Below, one piece after another: positions 25,959 through 35,416 of a stretch of 64,000 nucleotides of DNA (within the stretch, counting starts at the first letter, position 1; the number at the start of each line of letters is the position of its first letter). Both the position numbers and the translations under genes were made by a program. Source of the stretch: Terriglobales bacterium (GTDB lineage: Bacteria; Acidobacteriota; Terriglobia; Terriglobales; Acidobacteriaceae); the NCBI GenBank assembly GCA_035651655.1, contig DASRFG010000024.1, forward strand, positions 54,333-118,332, written 5' to 3'. The notes under the pieces were generated by a model. The model did no database searches. It was not told the DNA's origin and was given only the letters and a program-made list of their open reading frames with translations.

Positions 25959-27395
25959 TTGGATTACTATCTAACGGTGGAACAGCTCTCCCAGCGCCTT
26001 CGAAGGCACGTACAGGAGGAGGAATTATTGCGGCCCGGAGATCGTCTAGGGGTCGCGGTTTCTGGGGGCGCGGATTCGATTGCACTGCTGCGGCTGTTGC
26101 TGGAACTGCGCGATGAACTGGGACTGGTGCTTTCGGTGGTGCACCTGAATCATAAGATTCGCGGGCCAGAAGCGGAACAAGATCAGGTATTTGTCACGGA
26201 GTTGGCGCGGGAGTTCGCTCTGGAACTGCACGCCAGTGCAGCCGATGTGCCCGGACATGCGGCTGCTGAACACCTCAGCCTGGAAGCAGCGGGCCGCAAA
26301 TCGCGGTTTGAATATTTTCGCCAGCTGATGCAACGCCGGGTAGTGGACAAAGTTGCCACCGCGCACACCTTGGACGATCAAGCAGAGACGGTGCTGTTGC
26401 GATTAATTCGCGGCGCAGGAACGCGTGGATTGGCAGGAATTTATCCGCGCGTCACAGTTCAAGACGATGACCAACAGCTTTGCGGGGAGATTGTGCGGCC
26501 CTTGCTGCAGACTCGTCGTCTCGACCTGCGGGAATATTTAAGAGAGTTGAGGCAGCCGTGGCGAGAAGACGCAAGCAATCTTGACCTGAAACACGCACGC
26601 AATCGCGTACGGCAGGCCCTGTTACCTCTTTTGGAGCGCGAGTTCAACCCTGAAACATCGGAGCGACTTAGTGAGCTGGCGGAAATTGCGCGAGCCGAGG
26701 AGGAGTGCTGGAAGAAGAGCGTCCAGAAAATCCTGGCGACATGGTCCGCCAATGTTGTAGAGGTCAGTCGCCTGGTTGCGGAGCCACTCGCGTTGCGGCG
26801 ACGGCTGCTGCGGCAGGTTGCTGAGCAGCATGGACTGCGTTTGGGATTGAAGGAAGTAGAGAGGATCCTGCGCCTGGCCGAGGCTCCAGCATCAGGAGAA
26901 AAGATGGTACCGCTCGAGGGTGGCTCGTATGTAGTACGCCGCGGAACGAAGTTGTGGTTTGGTAGAGGTGCCTCCCGGGAAAATCCGGCGTCAAAGCCAC
27001 CGAACGGTTATGAATACCGTCTGCATATCCCCGGAGAAGTGCAGGTTGCGGAGACCGGGACGGCATTTAAGGCGAAGCTGTTTTCAAACGGCGGCAAAAG
27101 CCCAGGCCGGAAGCGCAATTCCGAAGTGTTCAGAGCCGACCTGCTCCCGGGAGAACTGGTGGTTCGAAATTGGAGACCAGGTGACCGTTTCTGGCCGGCC
27201 CATAGCAAGGGTCCCAAGAAGATCAAAGAACTGCTGCATGAACATCGGGTGCCCCAGGAAGAACGCCGGCTCTGGCCGGTAGTCGCGGCAGGAGACGAAA
27301 TTGTATGGGTGCGCGGTTTTCCCGGCGCAGCGAATCGGGTACGCAGCGGGAACGATCCGGGTGTCCTTATCGAGGAAGTGTTTGTCGATTCCTGA
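25959..27395 (+). CDS. tilS: tRNA(Ile)-lysidine synthase
   Basis: TilS converts C34 of tRNA-Ile(CAU) to lysidine using ATP, so that it reads AUA. The 478-residue protein has the N-type ATPase motif AVSGGADSIALLRLL, VVHLNHKIRGPEAEQD, KVATAHTLDDQAETVLLRLIRG, GLAGI and the RNPRLR-like REDASNLDLKHARNRVRQALLP, with a C-terminal TilS domain (VRNWRPGDRFWP). The start is TTG with GAGGCG just upstream. tilS next to ftsH is a widely conserved pair. Confidence 0.95.
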   Translation: MDYYLTVEQLSQRLRRHVQEEELLRPGDRLGVAVSGGADSIALLRLLLELRDELGLVLSVVHLNHKIRGPEAEQDQVFVTELAREFALELHASAADVPGHAAAEHLSLEAAGRKSRFEYFRQLMQRRVVDKVATAHTLDDQAETVLLRLIRGAGTRGLAGIYPRVTVQDDDQQLCGEIVRPLLQTRRLDLREYLRELRQPWREDASNLDLKHARNRVRQALLPLLEREFNPETSERLSELAEIARAEEECWKKSVQKILATWSANVVEVSRLVAEPLALRRRLLRQVAEQHGLRLGLKEVERILRLAEAPASGEKMVPLEGGSYVVRRGTKLWFGRGASRENPASKPPNGYEYRLHIPGEVQVAETGTAFKAKLFSNGGKSPGRKRNSEVFRADLLPGELVVRNWRPGDRFWPAHSKGPKKIKELLHEHRVPQEERRLWPVVAAGDEIVWVRGFPGAANRVRSGNDPGVLIEEVFVDS

Positions 27396-27451
27396 TCCGG
27401 CGCTATACTTCAATCTTCCGTACCTCGTTGCAGTAAAACTTGCAGTGACCT

Positions 27452-27475
27452 AAGTCACAGAGAACACGAAAGTTC
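27452..27475. repeat. Fragment of repeat family C and small palindrome
   Basis: AAGTCACAGAGAACACGAAAG resembles an arm of the family C repeat. GTGAC-CTAA-GTCAC (27445-27458) overlaps it. The rest of the 233-bp tilS-ftsH gap holds TACAAT at 27504 as a possible -10. Confidence 0.35.
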
Positions 27476-27628
27476 GCCGCGTAAAAAAGATCGGCAAACG
27501 GGGTACAATAGGAGACGGGATTTTGTCTCGCAACATCATCTCGCAGCATCTAATTCTGAGAAGCCCAGTCCTCCTTCCATGATTGAGGGGTGTGGGTGTA
27601 ATTTGGCCTTTATTCAGGGAGTTATTTC

Positions 27629-29530
27629 GTGAATTCAACGGTAAAAACGGTGGTGTTCTGGCTGGTCATAATTTTATCCGGGGTACTGCTCTGGCAGGTT
27701 GTGAAGGCCGGCGGGCAGGGTACCAAGGACCGCGAAGTTAATCTCTCGCAGTTCATGAACGATGTGGACCAGGGCAAAGTTGCGGACGTCACCGTAATCG
27801 GACAAGAGGTCCGGGGTCACTACAACGGCGACAAGAGTGCCTTTCATACCACCGTTCCTTCCAGCTATCCAGAGATGATCAAGACGCTCCGCGATAAGGG
27901 CGTCAACATCACCGTCAAGGATGTTCAGGGTGGAAGCTGGCCGACCTGGCTACTGAATCTGGCGCCTCTCATTCTGCTGGGTGCGCTGTGGTTCATCATG
28001 ATCCGCCAGATGCAGACCGGCGGGAACAAAGCTTTGTCTTTTGGCAAGAGCCGGGCGCGGCTGCTCTCGATGCAGCAGAAGAAGGTCACTTTTAAAGATG
28101 TGGCCGGCGTGGACGAGGCCAAAGAAGAGCTGCGGGAGATTATTGAATTCCTGCGAGAGGCTCAGAAATTTCAGAAACTGGGTGGCCGTATTCCTAAGGG
28201 CGTGTTGCTGGTTGGCCCTCCCGGAACCGGTAAGACGCTTCTGGCGAGAGCGGTTGCCGGCGAAGCCAACGTGCCATTCTTCTCGATTTCCGGCTCTGAC
28301 TTTGTAGAAATGTTCGTCGGCGTGGGCGCCAGCCGTGTACGCGACCTGTTTGAGCAAGGAAAGAAGAACGCCCCCTGCATTATCTTCATTGATGAAATTG
28401 ACGCGGTGGGACGTCATCGCGGCGCTGGTCTGGGCGGCGGACACGATGAGCGTGAGCAAACCCTCAACCAGTTGCTGGTGGAGATGGACGGTTTCGAGTC
28501 GAACGAAGGCGTAATTTTAATCGCCGCTACTAACCGCCCGGATGTGCTTGATCCGGCGTTGTTGCGGCCGGGACGTTTCGATCGGCGAGTGGTAGTGCCT
28601 CGGCCGGACATTCGCGGCCGGGAGGAGATCTTGAGGGTGCACACCCGCAAGATTCCTCTTTCCAATGATGTTGACCTTTCAGTGCTGGCCCGCGGCACAC
28701 CGGGATTTTCCGGCGCCGATCTGGCCAACATGGTCAATGAAGCCGCCCTTAACGCCGCTCGCCAAAACCGCAAAGTCGTTCTGATGTACGACTTTGAAGT
28801 GTCCAAGGACAAGGTCCTCATGGGAGCGGAACGCAAGTCCATGCTGCTCTCGGATGAGGAGAAGAAGGTAACGGCGTACCACGAGGGTGGGCACGCATTG
28901 GTAGCTGTTATGCGCAAGCACTCTGATCCGTTACACAAGGTAACGATTATTCCTCGCGGCATGGCATTGGGTGTCACTATGCAGTTGCCCATTGACGATA
29001 AGCACACCTACACGCGTGACTACCTGGAGACGCGGCTGGCCATCATGATGGGTGGGCGCGTGGCAGAAGAGCTGTTCCTCAACACCATGACCACAGGCGC
29101 AGGCAACGACATCGAGCAGGCCACCGAGCTGGCCCGCAAAATGGTGTGCGAGTTCGGAATGAGCAGCCTGGGGCCGCTGGCGTTCGGTAAGAAGGAAGAG
29201 CAAATCTTCCTTGGCCGTGAGATCAACCAGCATCGTGATTACAGTGAAGACACGGCGATCAAGATTGACCAGGAAGTACAACGCTTCGTAGATGAGGGAT
29301 ATAAATCCGCTACCGAGATCCTCTCTGCCAACCGCCCCATCCTGGAGAGAATCGCCAAGGCGCTGCTGGAGCGCGAAGTGCTTGATGCACAGGAAATCCA
29401 GATGCTTATTGACGGCAAGGAACTGCCGGCCAAGGCAGCTCCTTCCCAGGATGATGGCGGCGTGCAGCAAGTGTTGAAGCCTGAACCGGGACGGGCCGTA
29501 AAGCCCGGGGAACGGCCGGCGCCGGCGTAA
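27629..29530 (+). CDS. ftsH: ATP-dependent zinc metalloprotease FtsH
   Basis: FtsH is a membrane-anchored hexameric AAA+ protease that degrades misfolded membrane proteins and regulators. The 633-residue protein has TM1 ([18 protein letters not shown]), TM2 ([15 protein letters not shown]), Walker [11 protein letters not shown], Walker [12 protein letters not shown], the second region of homology ([21 protein letters not shown] is split over the arginine fingers) and the zinc site HEGGH. The start is GTG with AGGGAG upstream. A terminator follows. Confidence 0.98.
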   Translation: MNSTVKTVVFWLVIILSGVLLWQVVKAGGQGTKDREVNLSQFMNDVDQGKVADVTVIGQEVRGHYNGDKSAFHTTVPSSYPEMIKTLRDKGVNITVKDVQGGSWPTWLLNLAPLILLGALWFIMIRQMQTGGNKALSFGKSRARLLSMQQKKVTFKDVAGVDEAKEELREIIEFLREAQKFQKLGGRIPKGVLLVGPPGTGKTLLARAVAGEANVPFFSISGSDFVEMFVGVGASRVRDLFEQGKKNAPCIIFIDEIDAVGRHRGAGLGGGHDEREQTLNQLLVEMDGFESNEGVILIAATNRPDVLDPALLRPGRFDRRVVVPRPDIRGREEILRVHTRKIPLSNDVDLSVLARGTPGFSGADLANMVNEAALNAARQNRKVVLMYDFEVSKDKVLMGAERKSMLLSDEEKKVTAYHEGGHALVAVMRKHSDPLHKVTIIPRGMALGVTMQLPIDDKHTYTRDYLETRLAIMMGGRVAEELFLNTMTTGAGNDIEQATELARKMVCEFGMSSLGPLAFGKKEEQIFLGREINQHRDYSEDTAIKIDQEVQRFVDEGYKSATEILSANRPILERIAKALLEREVLDAQEIQMLIDGKELPAKAAPSQDDGGVQQVLKPEPGRAVKPGERPAPA

Positions 29531-29551
29531 ATCAGTTTCGAGTTTCACAGT

Positions 29552-29579
29552 GGGCGGCCTCAGGGCCGCCCATTTTTTT
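29552..29579 (+). terminator. Rho-independent terminator after ftsH
   Basis: GGGCGGCC-TCAG-GGCCGCCC, an 8-bp perfect stem, is followed by A then seven T. It lies between convergent ftsH and selD. Confidence 0.9.
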
Positions 29580-29582
29580 GTC

Positions 29583-30662
29583 TTAAGGAAGAAAGCGGAT
29601 CAACGGCTCCGATTGCGGCACCACTTCGCCGATTTCCACTGCGGGAACGCCAGCATGGTGCAAAGCCTGGGTCAGCTTTTCTGAGTCCGTAGCCGCCACT
29701 GAGATCAGAAGGCCGCCTGCCGTTTGGGGATCAAACAAAATCGTCCTGATTTCGTCCGGGACCTGGGGATCGAATTCAACTACACATTCGGCGAAATCAC
29801 GGTTGGCCTTCAGACCGCCGGGAATGTAGCCCGCGCGCACGCACTCGAGTGCACCGGGAAGTAGAGGCACATGCCCGGACCTGATTCGCAGCGAAACTTT
29901 GCTGGCCAGGGCGAGCTCACGAGCATGGCCGATCAGTCCGAAGCCGGTAACGTCGGTGAGGGCGTGGACGGCGTAAACCGGACGGGCGAGGGCGCCCGTC
30001 CCCACGTGGTTCGTGGTTATCACTTCCGCGGCGGTCTTGTTCAGCATGGTCATCGAGGCTACGGCGGCATCAATCCATTCCGGCCGAGCTTTGCCTTTTT
30101 TGATCGCGGTGGAGATCACGCCCGTGCCCAGAGGCTTTGTCAGCAGCAAGCCGTCGCCGGGTTGCGCGCCGCCATTGGCCAGCACGCGCTGAGGGTGAAC
30201 GGTCCCCGTGACCGAGTAGCCGAACTTAAGTTCCTCGTCGCGAATGCTGTGGCCGCCGACCACGGTGCACCCAGCTTCGACCATTTTTGACAATCCGCCG
30301 GCCAGAATCCGCTCCAAGATCTCCAGGTCGCCCTTCTCGGGAAAACACACCAGCGCGAGAGAAGTCAGTGGCCGCCCACCCATAGCGTAAACGTCACTCA
30401 AAGAATTGACGGCGGCAATCTGGCCGAAGGTGTACGGGTCGTCCACGATGGGAGTGAAGAAATCAACCGTCTGTACCAAAGCGTTGTCAGGCGCAATTTG
30501 ATACACCCCGGCGTCGTCGGCGTGATCGAAGCCGACTAGCACGTTCGCGTCCTGTTGCCGGGCTAATTTCCCAAGCACCGCGTCCAGCGCCGCCGGACTC
30601 AGCTTGGAAGCTCAACCCGCGGCTTTGACGGTCTCCGTCAGCCGGACTTTTTGCTCGGTCAT
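29583..30662 (-). CDS. selD: Selenide, water dikinase; selenoprotein with in-frame TGA (Sec17)
   Basis: SelD makes selenophosphate from selenide and ATP for selenocysteine and selenouridine synthesis. The true start is ATG 30662. Codon 17 is TGA (30614-30612) in the context VKAAG-U-ASKLSPAALDAV, exactly the catalytic Cys/Sec17 with Lys20 conserved. A hairpin follows the TGA at bSECIS spacing. A standard ORF call would start at 30578 and lose the active site. Downstream are the AIRS/PurM-like core (NVLVGFDHADDAGVYQI; TVDFFTPIVDDPYTFGQIAA; GGHSIRDEELKFG; TDVTGFGLIGHA). Residues 219-228 (HVGTGALARP) lie in an extra segment before VHALTDVTG and are encoded by palindromic repeat A. The product is 359 residues. 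selA, selB and selC are not in the window. Confidence 0.93.
29979..30008 (-). repeat. Palindromic repeat family A, copy 3, in frame inside selD
   Basis: On the minus strand CACGTGG is followed by the stem GGACGGGCG-CCCT-CGCCCGTCC (30001-29980). Copy 4 has GCACAGGCG/CGCCTGTGC with the same loop, so two stem positions differ by compensatory changes. It encodes HVGTGALARP. Confidence 0.8.
30571..30611 (-). promoter_or_regulatory. bSECIS-like hairpin for selD Sec17
   Basis: Immediately 3' of the TGA: lower stem CCAAGC (30607-30602) with GCTTGG (30576-30571), upper stem GTCC (30598-30595) with GGAC (30585-30582), and apical loop GGCGGCGCT starting with G. The loop begins 17 nt after the TGA, within the 16-37 nt range known for bacterial SECIS elements. 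Confidence 0.75.
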
Positions 30663-30713
30663 GCGGACATTGTAAATGGGGCAGCAGCTGACTTCGGAAA
30701 AACGCCTGGCGGA

Positions 30714-31217
30714 TCACTTCAAAGTGATTTGCGTAACTCTGAGCTCCGGATACTCGCGGTTCCAATCGGCAGAAAGAGTTCCTTCAACCGTGAGACGAAA
30801 CGGACGCGTCTGGTTCGGGGCCAGGGGTGCCTGGCTAAGATCAACCACGTCAGGATAGGGGCCGGTAGTTTTGAGCACGCGAATGGGCAGTGTCTCCCGC
30901 TGCACGACCTGGCCGAGAGAGTTCTTGAAATTAGCCTCTACGATCACTCGCGTAACCGTCTTGTCGCCGTTGTTAGTGATCTTGCCGTCGAGGTATGTCA
31001 CCGTTCCACCCACGAAGTTCTCGGCGGCGCTCAGCTTCAGGTCACTGAGCACGAGCTTCCTGGCGTAGGCGGGCGGCGGCGTAGGGCCTTTATGCTCGCC
31101 GCGACTTAGGAACGTGAAGGCAGCAACCACAATAACAACAATCAGGACACCCACGCCGATTGTGGGCAAGAGGCCACTGCGTTCGTCCGTTGGAGTCTGC
31201 TGACTAAAGCCACCCAT
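30714..31217 (-). CDS. Membrane-anchored beta-rich protein (FxLYD/DUF2393-like), paralogue 1
   Basis: A 167-residue protein with a short cytoplasmic N-terminus, one TM helix (PTIGVGVLIVVIVVAAFTFL) and a periplasmic beta domain. In that domain 'TYLDGKITNNGDKTVTRVIVEANFKNSLGQVVQ' resembles FxLYD/DUF2393 immunoglobulin-like modules that carry a 'G.i.N.g...v..v.v...f.d..G' pattern. It closely parallels the next gene (31313-31858): both end with DLSQAP-PN-RP and W-R--PEL-VT. It lies 52 nt before selD on the same strand. Function unknown. Confidence 0.75.
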   Translation of the reverse strand: MGGFSQQTPTDERSGLLPTIGVGVLIVVIVVAAFTFLSRGEHKGPTPPPAYARKLVLSDLKLSAAENFVGGTVTYLDGKITNNGDKTVTRVIVEANFKNSLGQVVQRETLPIRVLKTTGPYPDVVDLSQAPLAPNQTRPFRLTVEGTLSADWNREYPELRVTQITLK

Positions 31218-31312
31218 GGTTGGGAATTGTAATGGTTAGGAGGTTTTCTCGGGAAATTGTTGCTTTGGATAGCGGGCCCGGGCCAGCGGAATCTTGCCAG
31301 GTGATGCTTGGG

Positions 31313-31858
31313 TTACTGGTTACTGCTGGTCACCGCAGTCACTTTCAGCTCGGGCATTTGCCGGTTCCAGTTCTGGGGGTAATGATCGTAATAAATTCGC
31401 ACCGGACGTGCTTCGTTAGGCTTAATCGGCGCCTGGGAGAGATCTTGCATTCCGCCACCAGCGCGGACCCCGTTCAGAGGACGGATTTGCGTATCCAGCA
31501 CTTGGCCGTTCCCGCCCTTGAAGACGGCTTGGAGCTGCACACCAGTGACATCACCGCCGCCATTGTTGATCAGCTGCCCGTCGAGATAAAAAGCGCTCCC
31601 GACCTGGGCGGGAACCATTTTCAGGTCGGTGAGTTGCACCTGGATTCCAGTAGGCTGCTGTGGCTGATGGGCCGCGGCGATGGTCGCTACCCGTTGGTTT
31701 GGAACACTCGGCAGCGACACGATGAGGGCGGTCAGGATGGCAGCGGTCGCCACAATGGCGACCAGTGGACCGGGAAATTGCCTCTTGGCCGGGGCCTGCG
31801 GCTCAGGTACAAGCTGCGGCCCTTTCTGAAGCGGTTGATATTGCGGATTCGTCGCCAT
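31313..31858 (-). CDS. Membrane-anchored beta-rich protein (FxLYD/DUF2393-like), paralogue 2
   Basis: A protein of about 181 residues: Pro/Gln-rich N-terminus, one TM helix (GPLVAIVATAAILTALIVSL), then the same beta module as its neighbour (AFYLDGQLINNGGGDVTGVQLQAVFKGGNGQVLD; DLSQAPIKPNEARPVRI; WNRQMPELKV). The start is ambiguous: ATG 31858 is listed, but TTG 31873/31876 just after AGGGGAG has the better ribosome binding site. Tandem duplication with 30714-31217 is evident; role unknown. Confidence 0.75.
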   Translation of the reverse strand: MATNPQYQPLQKGPQLVPEPQAPAKRQFPGPLVAIVATAAILTALIVSLPSVPNQRVATIAAAHQPQQPTGIQVQLTDLKMVPAQVGSAFYLDGQLINNGGGDVTGVQLQAVFKGGNGQVLDTQIRPLNGVRAGGGMQDLSQAPIKPNEARPVRIYYDHYPQNWNRQMPELKVTAVTSSNQ

Positions 31859-31953
31859 CCAAGCCGGACTCAACAATCTCCCCTAACACCGAGTCTGATG
31901 GCTAGCGATGAGCGGGAGTTTGCTCCAGCAGGTGTACTGATATTGTGCCCGGG

Positions 31954-33336
31954 CTATTGGCCGGCGATGGTGAGACCATCTAGACGAATGGTGGGCGCGG
32001 CGACCGAGCCCCGGAATTCAAGATCATTCCCGATTTCGGTGATGTTACAGAACATGTCTTTCAAGTTTCCGGCCACGGTGATCTCTTCTACCGGATAGGT
32101 GAGTTCGCCTCGTGAAATCCAGAGTCCGCTTGCGCCGCGCGAGTAATCGCCGGTCACCAGGTTCACCCCGAAGCCGAGAAATTCGGTGATGTACAAGCCT
32201 TCGTCTATCCCGGCGATGATCTCTTTCGGCGACTTAGTTCCCGGCTGGAGAAAATAGTTCCCCGGGCCGATACCCGGATTGCCGGCCAGTCCGCGGGCGG
32301 CATTGCCGGTGGTGACCAGCCCCAGCTTGCGCGCGGTATAGCTGTTCAACAGGTAGGATTTCAGCACGCCCCGGTCAATAACGACGGTGCGGCGAGTGGG
32401 GATCCCTTCGCCGTCGAAGGGACTGGTGCCGAAGCCGCCGGGCATGGTGCCATCGTCAATGACGGTTACGTTCTCGCCGGCCACCCGCTCGCCCAGCTTA
32501 CCGGCCAGGAACGATGCGCCCCGATAAACCGAGTCCCCGTTCACGCCTTCAAAAATGTGGTCGAGAATGGAGCGGGAGACCTGGGGATCGAGTACCACGG
32601 GAACCCGAGCAGTCTTCACCTTGCGAGCGCCCAAGCGGCGAAGGGTGCGTTCTGCCGCGATCTGGCCAACTTTCTCCGGCGACTCCAATCGGCTAAGGCT
32701 GCGTGCCACCGAATACCAGTAGTCGCGCTGCATACTGCCATCTTCAGATTGGGCGATGGGAACGGCAGCAACTGAGCAATAGGAGCGGCGATATTCGCCT
32801 ACGAAGCCGCGCGAGTTCGCGAGTACTTTGTGTCCAGTGGCAGCATCGAAGGAACCGCCTTCAGAATTGCGAATGCGCGGATCCGCTCCGAGCGCTGCCT
32901 TTTCGCAGCGGCGCGCATACTCAATGCGCTCTTGGGTAGGAAGCGAAAAAACGTCTTCGTAGTAAAGATCGAGATCGCCGGGAATTGAGCCGAGCTGGGA
33001 TGCTTCGGGAATGCCGGCAAAAGGATCTTCCGAGGTGACGCGCGCCAGCGCCAGAGCCGAGTTGACCATCTGTTCCAAGGCCTGCGGAGCGAAATCGCTG
33101 CTGTACGTACTGGCAGCACGTTGCCCAGAAAAGACCCGCACGCCAATGGCCCGGGAACCAGATTCTTTGAGGGTCTCGGTCTCGCCCAGCCGGACCACGG
33201 TAGAAAATTCGCTGCCTTCGCGCACTACTGCTTCAGCGTCAGTGGCGCCGCCGGCCATCGCCCGGCGCACCACATCGGTAGCAATTTCCTTAAGATCGGT
33301 TTTTTCAGCTACGACTACTTCAGACGTCATATGCAT
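31954..33336 (-). CDS. tldE: TldE/PmbA family metalloprotease subunit
   Basis: TldE pairs with TldD to form a heteromeric protease that opens unfolded peptides and, in some bacteria, matures modified peptides. The 460-residue protein has the TldE-type N-domain (ATDAEAVVREGSEFSTVVRLGETETLKES-like) and C-domain signatures VIDDGTMPGGFGTSPFDGEG, FLGFGVNLVTGDYSRGASG and TVAGNLKDMF. It lacks the HExxxH metal motif, as expected for TldE. tldD is two genes upstream on the same strand. Confidence 0.94.
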   Translation of the reverse strand: MHMTSEVVVAEKTDLKEIATDVVRRAMAGGATDAEAVVREGSEFSTVVRLGETETLKESGSRAIGVRVFSGQRAASTYSSDFAPQALEQMVNSALALARVTSEDPFAGIPEASQLGSIPGDLDLYYEDVFSLPTQERIEYARRCEKAALGADPRIRNSEGGSFDAATGHKVLANSRGFVGEYRRSYCSVAAVPIAQSEDGSMQRDYWYSVARSLSRLESPEKVGQIAAERTLRRLGARKVKTARVPVVLDPQVSRSILDHIFEGVNGDSVYRGASFLAGKLGERVAGENVTVIDDGTMPGGFGTSPFDGEGIPTRRTVVIDRGVLKSYLLNSYTARKLGLVTTGNAARGLAGNPGIGPGNYFLQPGTKSPKEIIAGIDEGLYITEFLGFGVNLVTGDYSRGASGLWISRGELTYPVEEITVAGNLKDMFCNITEIGNDLEFRGSVAAPTIRLDGLTIAGQ

Positions 33337-33352
33337 TGAGGTTCCATTGCTG

Positions 33353-33883
33353 CTACGCAGCCCGCGCTTGCAGAAAACGCTGGCTGCTCTCGGTGATTAC
33401 CTTTCGTGCGGCGAATTGATCGTGCCAACCGGCTATCTGCGTGCGTTTGCGTTCCAGGTCTTTGTAGATCGAGAAGAAGTGTTCAATCTCGAGAAGCACG
33501 TGAGGGTAAATTTCAGAATAATTTCTGATCTCACTATACCGGGGATCGTTATTGGCTACTGCAAGCACCTTCTCATCGCAGAGGCCCTGATCGAGCATTT
33601 CGAGAACTCCGAGCGGCCGAACCTCTATCAAGCATCCGGGAAAGCTGGGCTTGTCCACGAGCACCAACACATCGAGGGCATCGCCGTCACCAGCCAGCGT
33701 ACTCGGGATGAATCCATAGTCGCCGGGATAATGTACTGGCGAGTACAAAGTTCGATCCAGCCGGAAGACTTGCAGTTTCTTGTCGTACTCGTACTTGTTC
33801 TCGCCGCCCAAAGGCACTTCGATTACCGCATTGACCAGATCGGGAGCGTTATCTCCGATGGGCAGAGTTAAGTAATTGGTCAT
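33353..33883 (-). CDS. ppa: Inorganic pyrophosphatase (family I)
   Basis: It hydrolyses pyrophosphate, pulling biosynthetic reactions forward. The 176-residue protein carries the family I signature: IEVPLGGENKYEYDK, LYSPVHYPGDYGFIPST and the metal-binding DGDALDVLVL. Start 33883 (MTNYLTLPIG) follows GAGAA closely; an upstream in-frame ATG at 33907 lacks a ribosome binding site. It lies between tldD and tldE in one apparent operon. Confidence 0.96.
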   Translation of the reverse strand: MTNYLTLPIGDNAPDLVNAVIEVPLGGENKYEYDKKLQVFRLDRTLYSPVHYPGDYGFIPSTLAGDGDALDVLVLVDKPSFPGCLIEVRPLGVLEMLDQGLCDEKVLAVANNDPRYSEIRNYSEIYPHVLLEIEHFFSIYKDLERKRTQIAGWHDQFAARKVITESSQRFLQARAA

Positions 33884-33949
33884 CAGTTCTCGATAATTTT
33901 GGTACATTGCGCGATTGACGGCGCTTGGGGCGGCACGCTCAACTGCTGT

Positions 33950-35416
33950 TTACTTCATGTAGTCGCTGGCCGGTTCGCGCTTGCCAGTACCGCCGACTGT
34001 GATCCGGTCCACCTTAAGGGTGGGAATTCCGACGCCCACCGGAACCGCCTGACCATCCTTGCCGCAGGTGCCGACGCCTTCATCCAGGCGAAGATCGTTG
34101 CCGACCATGGATACGCGAGTCAGCACGTCAGGACCATTGCCGATCAGAGTGCAATCCTTCAGCGGAGCAGTGATCTGGCCGTCTTCGATCATGTAAGCCT
34201 CGGAGGCTGAGAAGACGAACTTGCCATTGGTGATGTCTACCTGACCGCCGCCAAAATTGGCTGCATAGACGCCGTGCTTCACGGAGCGGATGATGTCCTG
34301 CGGATCATCCTCGCCCGCCAGCATATAAGTGTTGGTCATGCGCGGCATAGGGATGTGCTCATAGCTCTCCCGGCGGCCGTTGCCGGTGTCGGGCATTCCC
34401 ATCAGCTTGGACGAAAGTTTGTCGCTCAGGTATCCCTTTAGAATGCCTTTTTCGATTAGGACCGTGTTTTGCGTGGGAGCGCCTTCGTCGTCAACGTTGA
34501 TGGAGCCGCGGCGTCCCGGCATGGTTCCGTTGTCAACTACGGTGCACTTATCGCTGGCCACACGTCGGCCCAACAGTCCGGCAAACGCCGAGGTTTTTTT
34601 CCGATTAAAATCGGCTTCCAGGCCGTGACCGATGGCTTCGTGCAGCAGGATCCCAGGCCAACCTGGACCCATGACGACTTCCATTTCACCGGCCGGAGCC
34701 TCGCGCGCGTCGAGCTGAATAATGCTCTGCCGAGCGGATTCCTGGGCGAAGTACTCGGGAGTCTTTTCGTTTTGGAAAAAATCCACGGCCACTCGGCCGC
34801 CGCCGCCGAAGGTGCCGCGAGCTGAATTCCCCTCAACTTTCGCTATGCAGGAGACATTCAAGCGCGCCAAGGGCTGAGAGTCCTCGGCGAAAGTTCCATC
34901 CGAGCCGATAACCAGAATGTTGCGGACTTCGTCGGCGTAGCTGGCGCGGACTTCGCGAATACGGGGATCGTAGGCGCGGGCGGCGCGATCGGCACGCATG
35001 ACCAGGTCTACCCGGGCGGAAACGTCGGAATCCAGAGTCGGCAGGGCGACCGGGTACAAACTGCGGGCACGCTTCTGCTGCGTCCCCACCACGGGCGTTT
35101 TGGCCGGACCGCTGGCGATTAAGGCTGCAGTGCGCGCAGCGTGAAGAATCTTTTCCGGGGCAAGGTCGTCGGTATAGGCGTAGCCGGTGCGCTCTCCCGT
35201 GATTACCCGCACTCCGCACCCCGCGGAAATGCCCTGAGAGGCCGACTTCACCATGGATTCGTCCACCATCAGCGAGGTGGAGGAGAGGTATTCGAAGTAA
35301 AGGTCGGCATAATCGCCGCCCGCCGAGAGCGCCGCCCCCAGGTAGCGCTCGAGGTCACGCTCGTTCAGACCGTAGCGTTCAAAGAAGAATTTCTGCTTTT
35401 CCAAAGTCACACTCAT
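33950..35416 (-). CDS. tldD: TldD family metalloprotease subunit
   Basis: The catalytic partner of TldE. The zinc motif HEAIGHGLEADFNRK (HExxxH) is intact, followed by VVDNGTMPGRRGSINVDDEG and the C-terminal GTCGKDGQAVPVGVGIPTLKVDRITVGG-like end (shown here in part). The N-domain contains SASQGISAGCGVRVI. Start 35416 (MSVTLEKQ) fits the family; the open frame reaches 35473. It is first gene of the minus-strand run tldD-ppa-tldE-paralogues-selD. Confidence 0.95.
   Translation of the reverse strand: MSVTLEKQKFFFERYGLNERDLERYLGAALSAGGDYADLYFEYLSSTSLMVDESMVKSASQGISAGCGVRVITGERTGYAYTDDLAPEKILHAARTAALIASGPAKTPVVGTQQKRARSLYPVALPTLDSDVSARVDLVMRADRAARAYDPRIREVRASYADEVRNILVIGSDGTFAEDSQPLARLNVSCIAKVEGNSARGTFGGGGRVAVDFFQNEKTPEYFAQESARQSIIQLDAREAPAGEMEVVMGPGWPGILLHEAIGHGLEADFNRKKTSAFAGLLGRRVASDKCTVVDNGTMPGRRGSINVDDEGAPTQNTVLIEKGILKGYLSDKLSSKLMGMPDTGNGRRESYEHIPMPRMTNTYMLAGEDDPQDIIRSVKHGVYAANFGGGQVDITNGKFVFSASEAYMIEDGQITAPLKDCTLIGNGPDVLTRVSMVGNDLRLDEGVGTCGKDGQAVPVGVGIPTLKVDRITVGGTGKREPASDYMK

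Noticed and set aside
30487..30765. 92-codon minus-strand ORF across the selD start
   Set aside because: Other frame of the selD 5' end; the conserved SelD N-terminus with Sec17 explains this DNA.
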